From Distichodus sexfasciatus (Eukaryota; Chordata; Actinopteri; Characiformes; Distichodontidae): a stretch of DNA of 64,000 nt. The position numbers and the translations under genes were made by a program. Below are positions 25,001 to 36,245 of this stretch, piece by piece. The stretch covers positions 1,749,384 to 1,813,383 of the forward strand of contig JAVGVS010000021.1 in the NCBI GenBank assembly GCA_032718565.1, written 5' to 3'. The notes under the pieces are model-generated. The model saw only the letters and a list, made by a program, of their open reading frames with translations, did not search any database and was not told the DNA's origin. Position 1 is the stretch's first letter, and every line of letters begins with the position of its first letter.

Positions 25001-26909
25001 TATCCATAAAAGAATATGCTGATGAAAATGTAAACATTTTGCAGGAAGATCAATTAGTTTGTTTATGTTTTTAGAGTTCCTTCATTAGAACCACAAGAGG
25101 GTGACAAAGTACTGCTGCAGATGTTACAGTGCATTTCTACAGCCTACATTATGCATTAGCACAAAGGACATTAAAGCAAATTGGACATTTGAGAAATCTT
25201 TTAAAGCAACGAAGTTACCTAAAGTTATCATATTTAATTTATCAACCCTCTTATTTATGCCATATCCAGGCATGTATTGTACATTTGCTGAGTATAATGG
25301 ATGATTTTCAGACTCACAGGCCATCGCACTAACATCTGGATTCACTTACACACTGATCACATGCTATGTGCATAGTTGTGATGCATTACTGTAATATACT
25401 TTTTAATGACTGTCATAAAACCTCATGTGACAGCACCACACAAGTTGACTGTCCATTAATGACTATCATCATGCTGTCACTGATAACAGTGGGCTTAAAT
25501 GAACAAGGTCCAGGCAAAAGTAAATGTCCGCCTCTTGAGAATGGTTCTTTATCGAGAATGATACTTTATTTGTTGTGTTTTTGCGAGGATAGAATGTGGA
25601 AGACCTTGAGAAACCAGTTCCGGAACGTTCAATCTTCTAAGTCCAAAGCATTCCTTTGGGTCAAGTATACTTGGCCATTTTAGAGTCCAAACAGACCACA
25701 CCCACACAAACCAAACACACCCAGCACACACACATACATCCTTTTACTGCCTTTTTATTGGATGTGTTTGCATTTTCTTACTTTGTACATCATTTCTTTA
25801 TACATCTTAGAGCTTTCAAAAGTCCAGTCAAATGTTAACGTAACTCACCTGTAACACATGGAGCCACAATGTCAGTGATGTGGAGAAAAAAACGAACATT
25901 TACAGCTTTAGACAATAAAGGTGCTTCATCCTGAGGCCTCTATTCCTGTAGGTATTAACTCTAAAGTGGTGTGGACTAAGAACCCACAGTTCGCTGCTAT
26001 TAAATTCTGATAAATAAGCTTTTTGATCTAATAAACAATATCTTTGATAGAAAGTAGATAATTGGTCCCATTTAAAGTTGATATTGATATGTCTGTATTG
26101 TCTTTACACTATTTAGTTTTTTTCTTTACTTTTTTATAACACATACATCCCTTACAAGCTTAAAGACACTGTAAACAGAGATACAGAGATACAATATAGC
26201 AGACAAACATTACAAACTATTTTATATACGCATGTTACAAATATTCAACAGCACCATAAACTGTATTGCAAGCACCGTTTGTCATTAGATTTTCATTGTA
26301 CCATGTTCTTCAGACTAGTGCAAGATGATGCACCTGACATGGAATCAGTTACCTGTTGAATGTCCAAGGATATCAAGTTGCTTCCAAAAATGTGGAAATT
26401 GTCACACAATGATACCTAATGTCTTAATTGATCCCTTAAACCACTCACTTTCACAGTTAAATATGATGTTTTGAAATGGATCTGATGAACCATGTCATGA
26501 GCCAAGCTTTGGAGGGAGGTTTGGTTAATTTTATGTTCCCAGATTTCCTGATATTTTTCTGGCCTTTCTGCTCACTTCATAATCAGACTGCTGTATAATG
26601 TTATATGAACCAAAATGCCTTTAAATATACACTCACAAGTCATTTTATTAGGAGCATCTACCTTGTATACATAGATACTGACCACTTAAGGACACCTACC
26701 TTATATGTGCACTTTTAAAAGGTGTAACATTACAGACTACAACCCATCTGTTGCTTTCTGTATCTATATTCATTTGCCAGCAACCCTGGTTTCAGTACAG
26801 TAACTGTGGTGAAGATTACTTGAGTAATTGTACTCCATTATTGTACATAAGCATTTTTGAGAACTATGCTTGGAATTAGTATTATCATTATGAGCAATTT
26901 TCACAATTA
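22061..26909. other. Non-coding stretch, no gene seen
   Basis: AT-rich intergenic DNA with short open frames that lack splice context and protein similarity I recognise. No tRNA or other structured RNA gene was noticed. Confidence 0.6.
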
Positions 26910-27527
26910 CATTTTCAGAATTTCGCAGACACATTTATCCAAAGCTTCCATTTCCTAATTTCAAGGACAGTTTCCCTGAGAGAAGCCTGGGGTTAAGGGT
27001 CTTGGGCTCAGGAACCCAGCGGTGGCAGTGCCTGAGGTAGGATTCGAATCCACAACCTAACAACACAACACTATACGGACAATCTCATTCATGTTGCACT
27101 GAAACTGTCTCAGGAAAATGTTTATGAATAATGTTTATGTTTACAGATGGTACAGTATTTTCACAAACTGCTGCTGATCTGGCACACGTTTAATGCTGGT
27201 CGATCTAAATTGCGAACCTGTTCTCTTGACTACTACTACAATATTTGTCTCTCTTTCTTGTTCTTGTCTCTCGTTCTAGTTTAAAGTATAAAGTTTTACA
27301 TTTATATTGTGCTTCTAGTTTAAAGTATATATTTTATATTCTATTTATATATTTTATTGTGCCTTATGTGTTCCTTGTACCTTGTTCTTTGTTGTTTGCA
27401 CTGTTAAAACTGGAGCCAATCTGTCTTGTCTCTCTCAATACTTGTACAATATATGGCAGAGATGACAATACATTTTACTTTGACTTTGACTTTGACAAGT
27501 GCTCTAACCTCTAGACCACCATCACCC
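26910..27527 (-). repeat. SINE copy 2 split by a LINE-like insertion
   Basis: The SINE tail and body run from about 26910 to 27060, including the segment GGGGTTAAGGGTCTTGG and a box-B-like GGATTCGAATCC (read on plus). The part corresponding to the tRNA head reappears at about 27495-27527 (GTGCTCTAACCTCTAGACC). Between them lie about 430 bases that end in a TTTGAC short repeat at about 27477-27495, preceded by a segment (CTTGTACAATATATGGCAGA) like the 3' end of fish non-LTR retrotransposons. The simplest reading is a 5'-truncated LINE inserted into an older SINE. Confidence 0.65.
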
Positions 27528-27682
27528 CATCACTCTTTACTTATTGCATTTATAATGAAAGTTGTCATTTATAATCTTGCCTTCATGACAACAAAAACAA
27601 TGTTTGTTTGTTTGTTAGTTTCCAGTTTGGAAACAGATAATGAAGAAAATATCGCCATCTGCAGGTTTTTACGTGCAACAGT

Positions 27683-27815
27683 CCGGGGTGCGTTTCCCAA
27701 AAGCATAGTCGCTAACTATGTTAGCAACTAATATAGTGTTTATTAGCAACTAACCTAGTGTTGCTAACATAGTTAGCAAACCGTTAGCAACTATGCTTTT
27801 GGGAAACACACCCCT
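27683..27815. mobile_element. Fold-back MITE-like element
   Basis: The left end reads CCGGGGTGCGTTTCCCAAAA and continues GCATAG; the right end is its near inverse (reverse complement CCAGGGGTGTGTTTCCC, AAAAGCATAG). The interior repeats GTTAGCAAC/CTAACATAGTTAGC in both orientations, so the whole element can fold back on itself. No coding capacity; target duplication not clear. Confidence 0.8.
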
Positions 27816-28362
27816 GGTCAGTACCATTTTTAGGGAATTGGGAACTAGAGAATTACTATTATATTACGCAAGTCAGCAAATTAAAACATTAAGACCAAGT
27901 ATTTATTTCACTGACTAACCATTACTAATACTAGCAAAACACATTTAATGTTTAGTACTTTTAATATCAGGTACTGTAGTACTTTTACTCCAGCAGTTAC
28001 TCAATGGGTTTTAATGGGGTTCAGTACATCACTAACCCTGACATGGTAGTGCCATGGTACAAGGTTTTAGACTGGCATGAATTATGGTGCTGGTGTGATG
28101 TTCATATCAGATTCACTGTGGGGTTGGATCAACAACTCCATAAATATCCAGTTAAGAATGTTTTTGTGGTCAAATGTTCAATATTACAGTAAATTCACCA
28201 TTAATGACTAGTGGAGGGCAAAAACAAGCTGTGTCTGGCAACTGATGAACTGTAGTCTGTAATTGTACCTGCAAAGTAGATGTTGTTAATGAAATGACCA
28301 GTGAATGTATATAATACATGTCCACTATAAATGAAATAAAACAATAATAATAATAATAAGGT

Positions 28363-28368
28363 TTTATT
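28363..28368 (-). terminator. Possible poly(A) signal for c1qtnf1
   Basis: AATAAA on the minus strand about 45 bases downstream of the c1qtnf1 stop codon. If used, the 3'UTR would be unusually short; other TTTATT matches on plus lie further left (for example near 27350), so the choice is open. Confidence 0.35.
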
Positions 28369-28411
28369 ACATGGATGTATTTTTGCCCACAGGCACTGTC
28401 ACTCAGCTCCA

Positions 28412-29881
28412 CTAGCCTTCACTTTTGGCTTTAATGAGATGGCCGCTGAATGTGATATAGGTGTCGAAGTCATCGCTAAAGACAGCGTTCTCTCTCTCAC
28501 CCTTAAAAAGTCGCACCCAAACCTCGTCGTCCCTCTCCAGCTCCAGCATCAGGCTCTGGCTCTGCATAATGGACCGGTCGCTGGGTTGGGCATAAAGGAT
28601 AGCCATCTCCTGCTCATTCTTCATTATGTGCAGGTAAGTCTCCTTCTGGTTCCATGTGTGCACGTTCAGGGTGAAGAAGTAAATGCCTGGTATATAGCAG
28701 AAGAACTTGCCAGTGAACATGTTAAAGTGACCGTACAGATTGACGAGCTCTGTGTCGAACACCAGTGTCTGGTAGTAGTCATTGCTATGCAACGCCTTCT
28801 TGCGACCCACAGAAAAGGCAGCGTAGTATGACTTGCAGGGTTCACCGGGGGTGCCTATGTTGCCTTTGGCGCCTTTAATGCCAGAAGGCCCTCTCTGACC
28901 TGCCTGACCCGATTTGCCTGTTTTTCCATAAGGACCTCGTATGCCAACGTCCCCTTTTTCTCCTGTATGGAAAAGAGAACATACACAAGTGAATTTTTGC
29001 TATATTTTGTAGGTTATGTATGCTGGTTGACAGGCTTATCATTTACTTCTTACAAAAGTATATACTGAGGACAGAAATCCTCAGGATTGGTTAAAAAAAA
29101 ATAACGTTTTTGTGGACATCGAGACGCCAATTTTCTCTTCTGAAACAAAAGGTCCATCAAAGTCAGTCACATTCTGATTTGTTGTCCCCTATTCTTTAAG
29201 GTTAGACCATGGTTAACTAGCCTGGCGTTTGTCCTTGCACACTGACATTCCAGAGAAGAATTATAGACATAATACAACAGCTCAAAGCAAAATACAGAAA
29301 GATAAAGAAAGGAAAAGATAATGAATTGGTTATGCATTGCATTGAATAATTGTCAGTGTCTTGGAATGTTTACTTTTAAATAATTTCTGGAGATCTACGT
29401 GTTCCTGTTAAACTGAAATTTTGTACCTTTGAGGATAGTGATGTTTATCTGTGGAACCACCTGGTATTGTGGGTAAGTGTTCCTATATTGTAGGGGTTCT
29501 TCCACTGGGTCACAACATCGCCGACACTCTGTTGTTCTGCTTTCACTGCAGGAAAGTAAAAACTGATTACCACTCTGTACCATCAGCATGCAAAAATCAA
29601 CCAGAAGAAATGCAAATGAAGAGCACAGCTCATTTCATCATTGTCACTGGAATAACTTTTGAAATTACATGAACTATATTTCAGAGTTGTCGGCACCTGG
29701 GGTATCTATGGTAGTCTGAGGTTTGGGAGTAATCTCTGGGGTCGTATCTGTCCTGCTCCTCCTCTGTGTAAGGCGGCCTGTATGGTTCAGCCCATCTTGC
29801 ACACATCAGCACGAGGAGTCCAACTTTCATCGCTGGTGAGGCTGACGAGGACGTCCCACGGCCACTGCACGCTTGGATCAT
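28412..29881 (-). CDS. c1qtnf1: Complement C1q/TNF-related protein 1 (CTRP1)
   Basis: Secreted adipokine-type glycoprotein of the C1q/TNF superfamily, expected to assemble as trimers and larger oligomers outside the cell. Minus-strand exons: 29881-29697, 29545-29427 and 28962-28412, all with GT-AG junctions that keep frame; stop TAG at 28412-28414. Total 284 residues if the ATG at 29879-29881 is used, against 281 in human. Seen in order: short hydrophobic N-terminal segment, an acidic/tyrosine-rich linker, a cysteine cluster CRRCC, PQINITILKG with an N-glycosylation site (NIT), 14 uninterrupted Gly-X-Y triplets, then a C1q domain from YYAAFSVGRKK to the end containing NVHTWNQKETYLHI and FDTYITFSG. 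The CRRCC/PQINITILKG linker and the QTLVFDTELVNLY region match CTRP1 better than its relative CTRP6. A second in-frame ATG at 29828-29830 gives a more signal-like start (267 residues); the choice is uncertain. Confidence 0.93.
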
Positions 29882-30771
29882 CTGAGACAGGAGGACAGGA
29901 GGTCAGATGTAGTCATGCAAACTTTACTGACTAAATTTGGACAAAGAATTTAGGATGGCTTTTTAAAGGCATCCAAGTTCTCTGTTTAAACGTAGCTGTA
30001 GTAATTATGGTTCAATAATCCAAACAGTTTTAGAGATGGTAAAAAATATGTTTGGATCTGGCAAAATGTGGCTTTGGACCTGTTCTGTAACCTTTTTCAG
30101 TTTCTATTCTAATCTACCTACAGCTACACTGCATGCGTTTTGTCAGTGGTGTTGCAGTATTAAGGTGCTACATTTTCCTGTGTTCTACCCTTAAATCAGA
30201 CCAGACACATTTTAATTACAGCAAGTAGAGGATGTGAAAACAGCAATAAAGACGCTTTTAGGACAGGCCATGCTTTAAACACATTCGTAGTAAAGCAGTG
30301 TTTAGCACCAAGGGTTGCTTTAGACATGGGCTCCTTTGCACATGTAGTCACATGAGACATACTTACAGGTCTAGCGTGACGTGTTGTCTGACATGTTAAT
30401 GCAAACCTTGTGACCCAGAGTCAAACAGTAGCTACTCAGCTAAAATGATCAGGTGATCCCATTCCATTATGTGCGCATCAATGTATTAATGACAACTGAA
30501 GCATATTTTGAAATATATTAAACTTGTAACAGTGGCTAGTATCAATGGTGCAAAAACAGAAATGTCAATGAGGTGCAAGACAGAACAGAAAGGGATGCAG
30601 ATGCAAAGTTTAAACTAAAGCTTTACGAATAGATGAACAAAAACAACACCAAAACACAAAGACACTAAATGAATCCAAGACCACAGGGGAAAGGCAGCCT
30701 CTCTGGTTCTTTTTGCGATGGGCACTGCCTTCTCATTTACTGCGGCGACGTACAATGACTCTCCAGGTCGT

Positions 30772-30895
30772 TTATATTTACATTTATGCCATTTAGCAGG
30801 CACGGTTATCCAGAGCAACTTTCATTTCCAAATTACAGGGAGCAACTTGGCGTTAAGAGTCTTGCCCACCAGTCCTCCAGCCTGAAGTCCCATAA
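30772..30895 (-). repeat. SINE copy 3, truncated
   Basis: TTTACATTTATGCCATTTAG, then TTATCCAGAGCAAC and GGGAGCAACTTGGCGTTAAG, match the tail and body of copy 1. The tRNA-derived head is missing; the copy ends after CTTGCCC. Confidence 0.75.
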
Positions 30896-32470
30896 TGTAT
30901 TAGCAAATTGTATCATGTTTCCCTTATAGAATGTACTGATTATGGCATATTGGTATTTTCTTGCTACATCAGCAATGAAATACCAGTTTTATGACAGATA
31001 GAAATGACTTTGTTAGGACCTAGCGGAAAGGCCTTGGCAGATGTCTTCCCTGATTGATTGATTGATTAGTCTGAAGAATTACACGATTTGCCCTTTTTAT
31101 CTACTTTATCTCAGACCTCATCGAGATTCCACTCACCGCCACCTCTCCACTTGAGTAATTGTTTGCATAGTGGCAATTAACCTAAGGTCAATTCCCTACA
31201 TTTGATCTTTTCTGATGTGCCGTTTCAAAGCAGACTTGCATGCTTGAGAAATTGTTTTCGGAAAAAGCGTTCCGGTCCCTGTGCAGCGGAGGCCGTTTAG
31301 AGGGCTTTGTGTGCGGCATCTGCATGAGTGAATGTTCTGCTGAACAAAAGCTCTGCACCGGGCAACGTTTATGTGAAGCAGTGGCTGTAAATTATCCTGA
31401 AATTCGCCACATTCAGAATACTGTGTTTCTCTAGCAATGATTTTTGTCTTTTGTAGTAAGAAAAAGGTACAACAACAATTCATAAACACTATATAACTAT
31501 GGTGTCTTCATTTATATTTTCTTGTGTGCACAGTTGCACATTACCACCAGGGTTCTAATTACACAGTGGATTTCGGAGGAGCCATATTTTTCAGAGAGCT
31601 CCCAAGTCAAATTTTTTAGAACATCTCAAATTCACATCCTTTTCAGGGGTGCTGAGCTCCCCATTAATGTGTGCCATGATTACCACTGTCTTGACTATAA
31701 TGTTCATTTTCATTAGAATTCATTTTCATTAAGCCATTCATTCATTAATTTATTAATACCCAAGATTACTGACAAATGATTTATACCAATGAGTAGTAAA
31801 CAAATACACAATTCAAAGACAACAGCACCCCTACCTCTGACTTAATGAAATTGATGTTTTCCAAGTGGCTGTGGCTTTCAGAAGTTGTTTTTCATTGAGT
31901 AACACTCTGAAACTGTTCCAGTGGAAACCAGGCAGTCGGACAAAAAAGAGTTTTAGACTTTAACCAAACTTTATAGGGTATTACAGAAACATACAGAAGT
32001 AATGTAAATTAATCTCTTTCTCTAAGAAATGGAAAATTACAGCATTGGACACAGCTGTCGCAATCTCCAGCAAAGTAGACACAAACGATGAGAGTAGGTC
32101 TCAGTTTTGAGACTAAGCAAATGACACAGTGAGGCTAGGTTGACAGTAGGTTAAGTGCTTGACTGAGAGACTTTTATATGTTATGTAAAATCTCAGTAAG
32201 AGTTGGTGTAGCAAAATGCCCCTTGGCACTGGAATATCTAAATGTGGTCATTCACAGGACTGCAGCTGAAATAACACCACCAACACAATACAAATTGTGT
32301 AAATCACCCTTTAAGTTACTGATTTAAGAGATGCTGGAACAGAGAATAATTTTTGGACATTGAAACATTTTGGTGGTCCATTACTTTGAGATTTCTAATC
32401 CTCACTAATCTTCTGATGTGCTCTCTTGTGCATCGCTTGACCTTCTCCTTCACTTCATTACTGATCAGCC

Positions 32471-32525
32471 GTGTGTGTGTGTGCGTGTGTGTGTGTGTGC
32501 GTGCGTGTGTGGGGGGGGGGGGGGG
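32471..32525. repeat. (GT)n microsatellite followed by a G run
   Basis: GT repeat with GC interruptions, then about 15 consecutive G ending at 32525. Homopolymer length here is likely to be unreliable in sequencing. Confidence 0.9.
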
Positions 32526-35500
32526 CATGGGCACATGACCTCATTACTAAGTCTTTCTCTTATGCTGTACTGTTTATTTGTTTGCTCCCCCTATTTCATG
32601 CTTGTTTGTGTTTACAGTACCATATCTGATAGCCTTTGGTAAAAATTCTCTCCTTTTCCTCCGGATGTCAGGGTCTGGAGGTCATGTTTACTTGAATGGC
32701 ACGTCATTTAGAGGCGCCCTCTCTTCAGCCAAAAACTGCTCTCTTTTATCAACATCTGCTTCGAGTGGACCGTAAACGTATTACATAAGCCCAAAAGTGT
32801 TATTGCTTCTCCCAGCTCCAGGGAACACCACGCTCTAAATCATCAGCGTCCCACTGCTTTTCCTCATATCATCTGACACCACCTACAACTGTGTGGATTT
32901 AGGGAGCTGTGAGCCCAACAACAAAAGGAAACAAAGGAAAAAAAGGGTTTTTCTACTTTTTCCTTACCATTCTCATGAAGGCCAGAATGGGCTAGTGAAT
33001 GCACAGTAATGGAAGGCTTCAGCGATGCAATTGCAATTCTTTTATGTTTTCACAGCTCCAAAGAATCCACTAGTGTTGTTACAAATACTGGAGATACTGG
33101 AAATACTGTTTCATTGCAATGATACCTAATTACTGTTTACTTATCTGCTTTGGTCTTTCCACTTGGTTCTTTCCATTCTCTTTATACAATAGTTCAGGCA
33201 AGTATTCACATGTCTGTCCTTTAAGGCACAACAGCAGTGGGTTTGGCCAGCCTTACTCTTGATTTACCTTGTGTGAAATGAATAATTTGAATGATTTTAA
33301 AGTGTTCTTCTCTTGAACTAAAGCTACAAGCTGCGTGTTTGTAAGATGTGTTATGGGTTGTTTTTCTGGGGAAGATAAGTTGTACTAATGAAAGGTTCCC
33401 AGCTTCACTCCTGTGAATTTGGTGGGTATCACAATTATCTGCAGTCATGGCATGTAGTAAATAACTGGACAGAAATACCTTTAGCATGATTTTGACTCAA
33501 CATTTTGGAGAAGTGTACAAGAAAGGTGGCTGTGCTGTTATTGGAGCTGCTGAAGATTGATTATGATTAGGGGTAAAAACCAGGTGAGCCTAAAGTTGAG
33601 TCCAGGTAAGGGCTTTGGTGAGCCTAAAAACCATTAGTGTAAGCACAGTTGGCTTCTGACCAAGGCCATTTGCTCCAAGTTGTCCCAGGGATGTTGCTGT
33701 CATCTGTAATTATGTAAGTCAGGCAGGATAAAAAAGGCACTGGATAAAAAGATTGTTCTGTTCATGTTTTTTGCTGTATTGTGTTCCACCACCATAGAAT
33801 CCATAGATGCCAGGGCTAGCATACGTTTTATAGAAATGATGTACCATTAGAGTACAGTTTAATGTTCATCTCAGCCCATCAAAGCCCAAAGGTTTCAACT
33901 GTAACCTGTTCAACACACAACAGAAAATTTTATAAGCTGCACCATGACCTACTTTCAAACCAAATGAATATGTGGCTTTTAACCACTAGTTATGCACTGT
34001 TTGAGCCCTCATTTGTGTTGAAGTGTTGTTTCATGCTTCAAGAGAGCCCACAGACATGAGATATGCACTGTTCCAATCTGATGGTATGCATCTACCCTCA
34101 TCGTGCTCTTGCCGCTAATACCCACCTGCTAGCTCATGTCTCACTTTCAGTCAAAGTGCTGTACATGCCATTAGTATATCACAAAGTCAGTATATCAGGC
34201 CCGCTGTGCCATCATATACACTAAGGTACAGTGATCCTGAATATGACACCCGATGACATATTTTCAAGCATACAGCAGCCTTCAGTCCTACCAAGGCTGA
34301 CCAAGTTTGACCAAAGTGAATGGATCCATAATTGTGCCTTATGATGCCTTTGGAACCAGCTACAGTCAAGCAGAAAAGAGGTTATTTCCCATTAGTTTGA
34401 TTTGTGAGAATCACACACCTGCATTTGTGTGCTTATTGTCTGACATATTGCACTTTCACTCAACCTCACCCATCAGTTCATTCTTCTCATTCAACTATAT
34501 ACAAAACACAGGGGGTATATTGTTATAAATCCTGCCAGCGGTTGAGTATTCAGTATTTAACCTGCACCAACATGTCTGAATTTTGTGTTGTTAAAGTAGG
34601 ATCCGTAAAGTTGTGATTAATTAGCAGTTGACGTTCAGCTCATTATTGCAAGTGAAAAAATAAGCTTTGAACATGAAACATATATTTTGATCGTACTTCT
34701 AAGGTGCCACAGTGAGACTCTAATAACCACTATAGTTATCTAGCGGTGGGGGATGTCCTCAGGGTAGAGATTTGCAATTCTGTCTGAAGGACTGAAACAA
34801 AAACACCTCTTTGGTCCAGAATGTGCGTGTCAGCCTAATGAAAGGTGCTGTGATGTGTGAAACCCGACAGCACCAGGTTCCTAGTGGTTTGAAAAATTCC
34901 ACATAATCATATAATCCCAGCATTTCTGACATAATTTTAAGTTAACATTTGGAATCTTACGTTTATTATACCCTTAGATGAAACATAGAGCAGCTATATC
35001 TCTTCCCTTGTTGTAGCTGAGAGTCAGTGAGGTCACTTTGATGTCCACGTGGCACATCATTCTGGCCAGCCACACGTCTGACCCACATAAATAACACTGA
35101 CTGAGGCCACATGACCTCACGCCAGCGCCAACCCCAATCTCTCCTAGTTCTACCGAGCAGTAGACAGAGGTAGCAGGACTTCTGGAACTAAACACCTGAA
35201 TGATCAATTAAACTAGATTCAAATCACATTCTAAAGTTTGATGAGCCACTGAAAAATACTGGTTTTGTTTGCTCCGGGTCTGTCTCTCCCCCAGCTCATG
35301 AACTGAGTCCAGAAATGAAGCAATTTGAACTGGGCTTTGTGATGGCATGCCTAAAGAATTCTTGTCCTAGTTTCTGGTGTGGCCGGTGGTTGTGCTAATC
35401 ACTTGTCCTCTGCCACTGGTTTGATTACCATATTGTCACCATATTGTTTTACCTCTTTATAATTATGTGTATTCATGATTGAACACAGATGAGCTTTTAA

Positions 35501-35865
35501 TTTGCATATTGCACTAAATTTGAAAACTATAAATGTTTAGAATGTTTCATATCATTATTTAGTGAGGCAATTTTCCAATTCAAATTTTAGGTTTTTACAG
35601 CATAATGGTCTGGAAAAAATACTTGCTGAGATATTTTCCTGGGACAGAGCAGCATAAAGTTCAGTGTGCAAAGTTTCCCTGAACTATTGCATTTCTGCAT
35701 CACTGACAACTTTTTGTCCACATGGACCAGTTTCTAGTAACAAAATAATGTCACAGCTGGACAGATGCTACAAGCTCTTTCACCAAAAGCATCCAGTTCT
35801 AATCACGCGTGTGTTTATTTATGCTGTTTGTAAGCTGCATGCTTTGCCCTAAAGAAGTCACTTAC

Positions 35866-35975
35866 CTCTGGTGTTGGAAGAGGCAGAGGTGATGTTATTC
35901 TGAGGATCCTGCCTTGTTCAGTGCTGTGAACGCTGGTATAATAAGCCGGCAATGTTCTCCCTCTTTATATCCTTC
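35866..35975 (-). promoter_or_regulatory. c1qtnf1: TATA promoter and non-coding exon 1, likely c1qtnf1
   Basis: On the minus strand GGATATAAAGAGG (around 35964-35973) forms a TATA box. A start site about 30 bases downstream, near 35935, would give an exon of about 70 bases ending at 35866 in a consensus donor (CCAGAG then GTAAGT). No ATG-initiated protein is evident in it. The next minus-strand exon with a strong acceptor is the first coding exon of c1qtnf1 at 29881, so this is the natural leader exon. Inferred from signals alone. Confidence 0.55.
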
Positions 35976-36214
35976 TCTGAGAGTGTGTTCGCTTGTCAGT
36001 CTGTGTGAGACATCTCCCTCCTGCACTCCCAAAACCAGCATGCCATGAGAAGCCAGAGAAAGAGAGTGCAGGAAGGGAGGAGGATAGAGGGAGGGGCACA
36101 GATACAGCCAAGAGGGAGGAATGAAAAAAACCAACAACAGAACAAAGGAGAAAGTGAAGTTATAGCTATAAACATCTGAGAGAGTAAGAGAGAGAGACGG
36201 AGAGAGAGAGAGAA

Positions 36215-36245
<31 letters not shown>

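Larger units (their letters stand above)
29882..35865 (-). other. Probable first intron of c1qtnf1
   Basis: Bounded by a donor (GTAAGT on minus, at 35865) and a strong acceptor (CCTCCTGTCTCAG on minus) directly before 29881. About 6 kb with no coding exon. It holds a SINE fragment at 30772-30895 and a GT microsatellite with a G run at 32471-32525. Open frames in it are short and unsupported. Confidence 0.5.

Noticed and set aside
1..28000. Coding exons of rbfox3, engase or cant1 expected from synteny
   Set aside because: I looked for RRM motifs, glycoside hydrolase and nucleotidase signatures and saw none in any frame.
28439..28831. 130-codon plus-strand open frame
   Set aside because: It is the antisense shadow of the c1qtnf1 C1q-domain exon.
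28412..29881. Assignment as c1qtnf6 instead of c1qtnf1
   Set aside because: The C1q-domain end (GHLIKA) resembles CTRP6, but the CRRCC cluster, PQINITILKG linker, 14 Gly-X-Y triplets and most of the C1q domain fit CTRP1.
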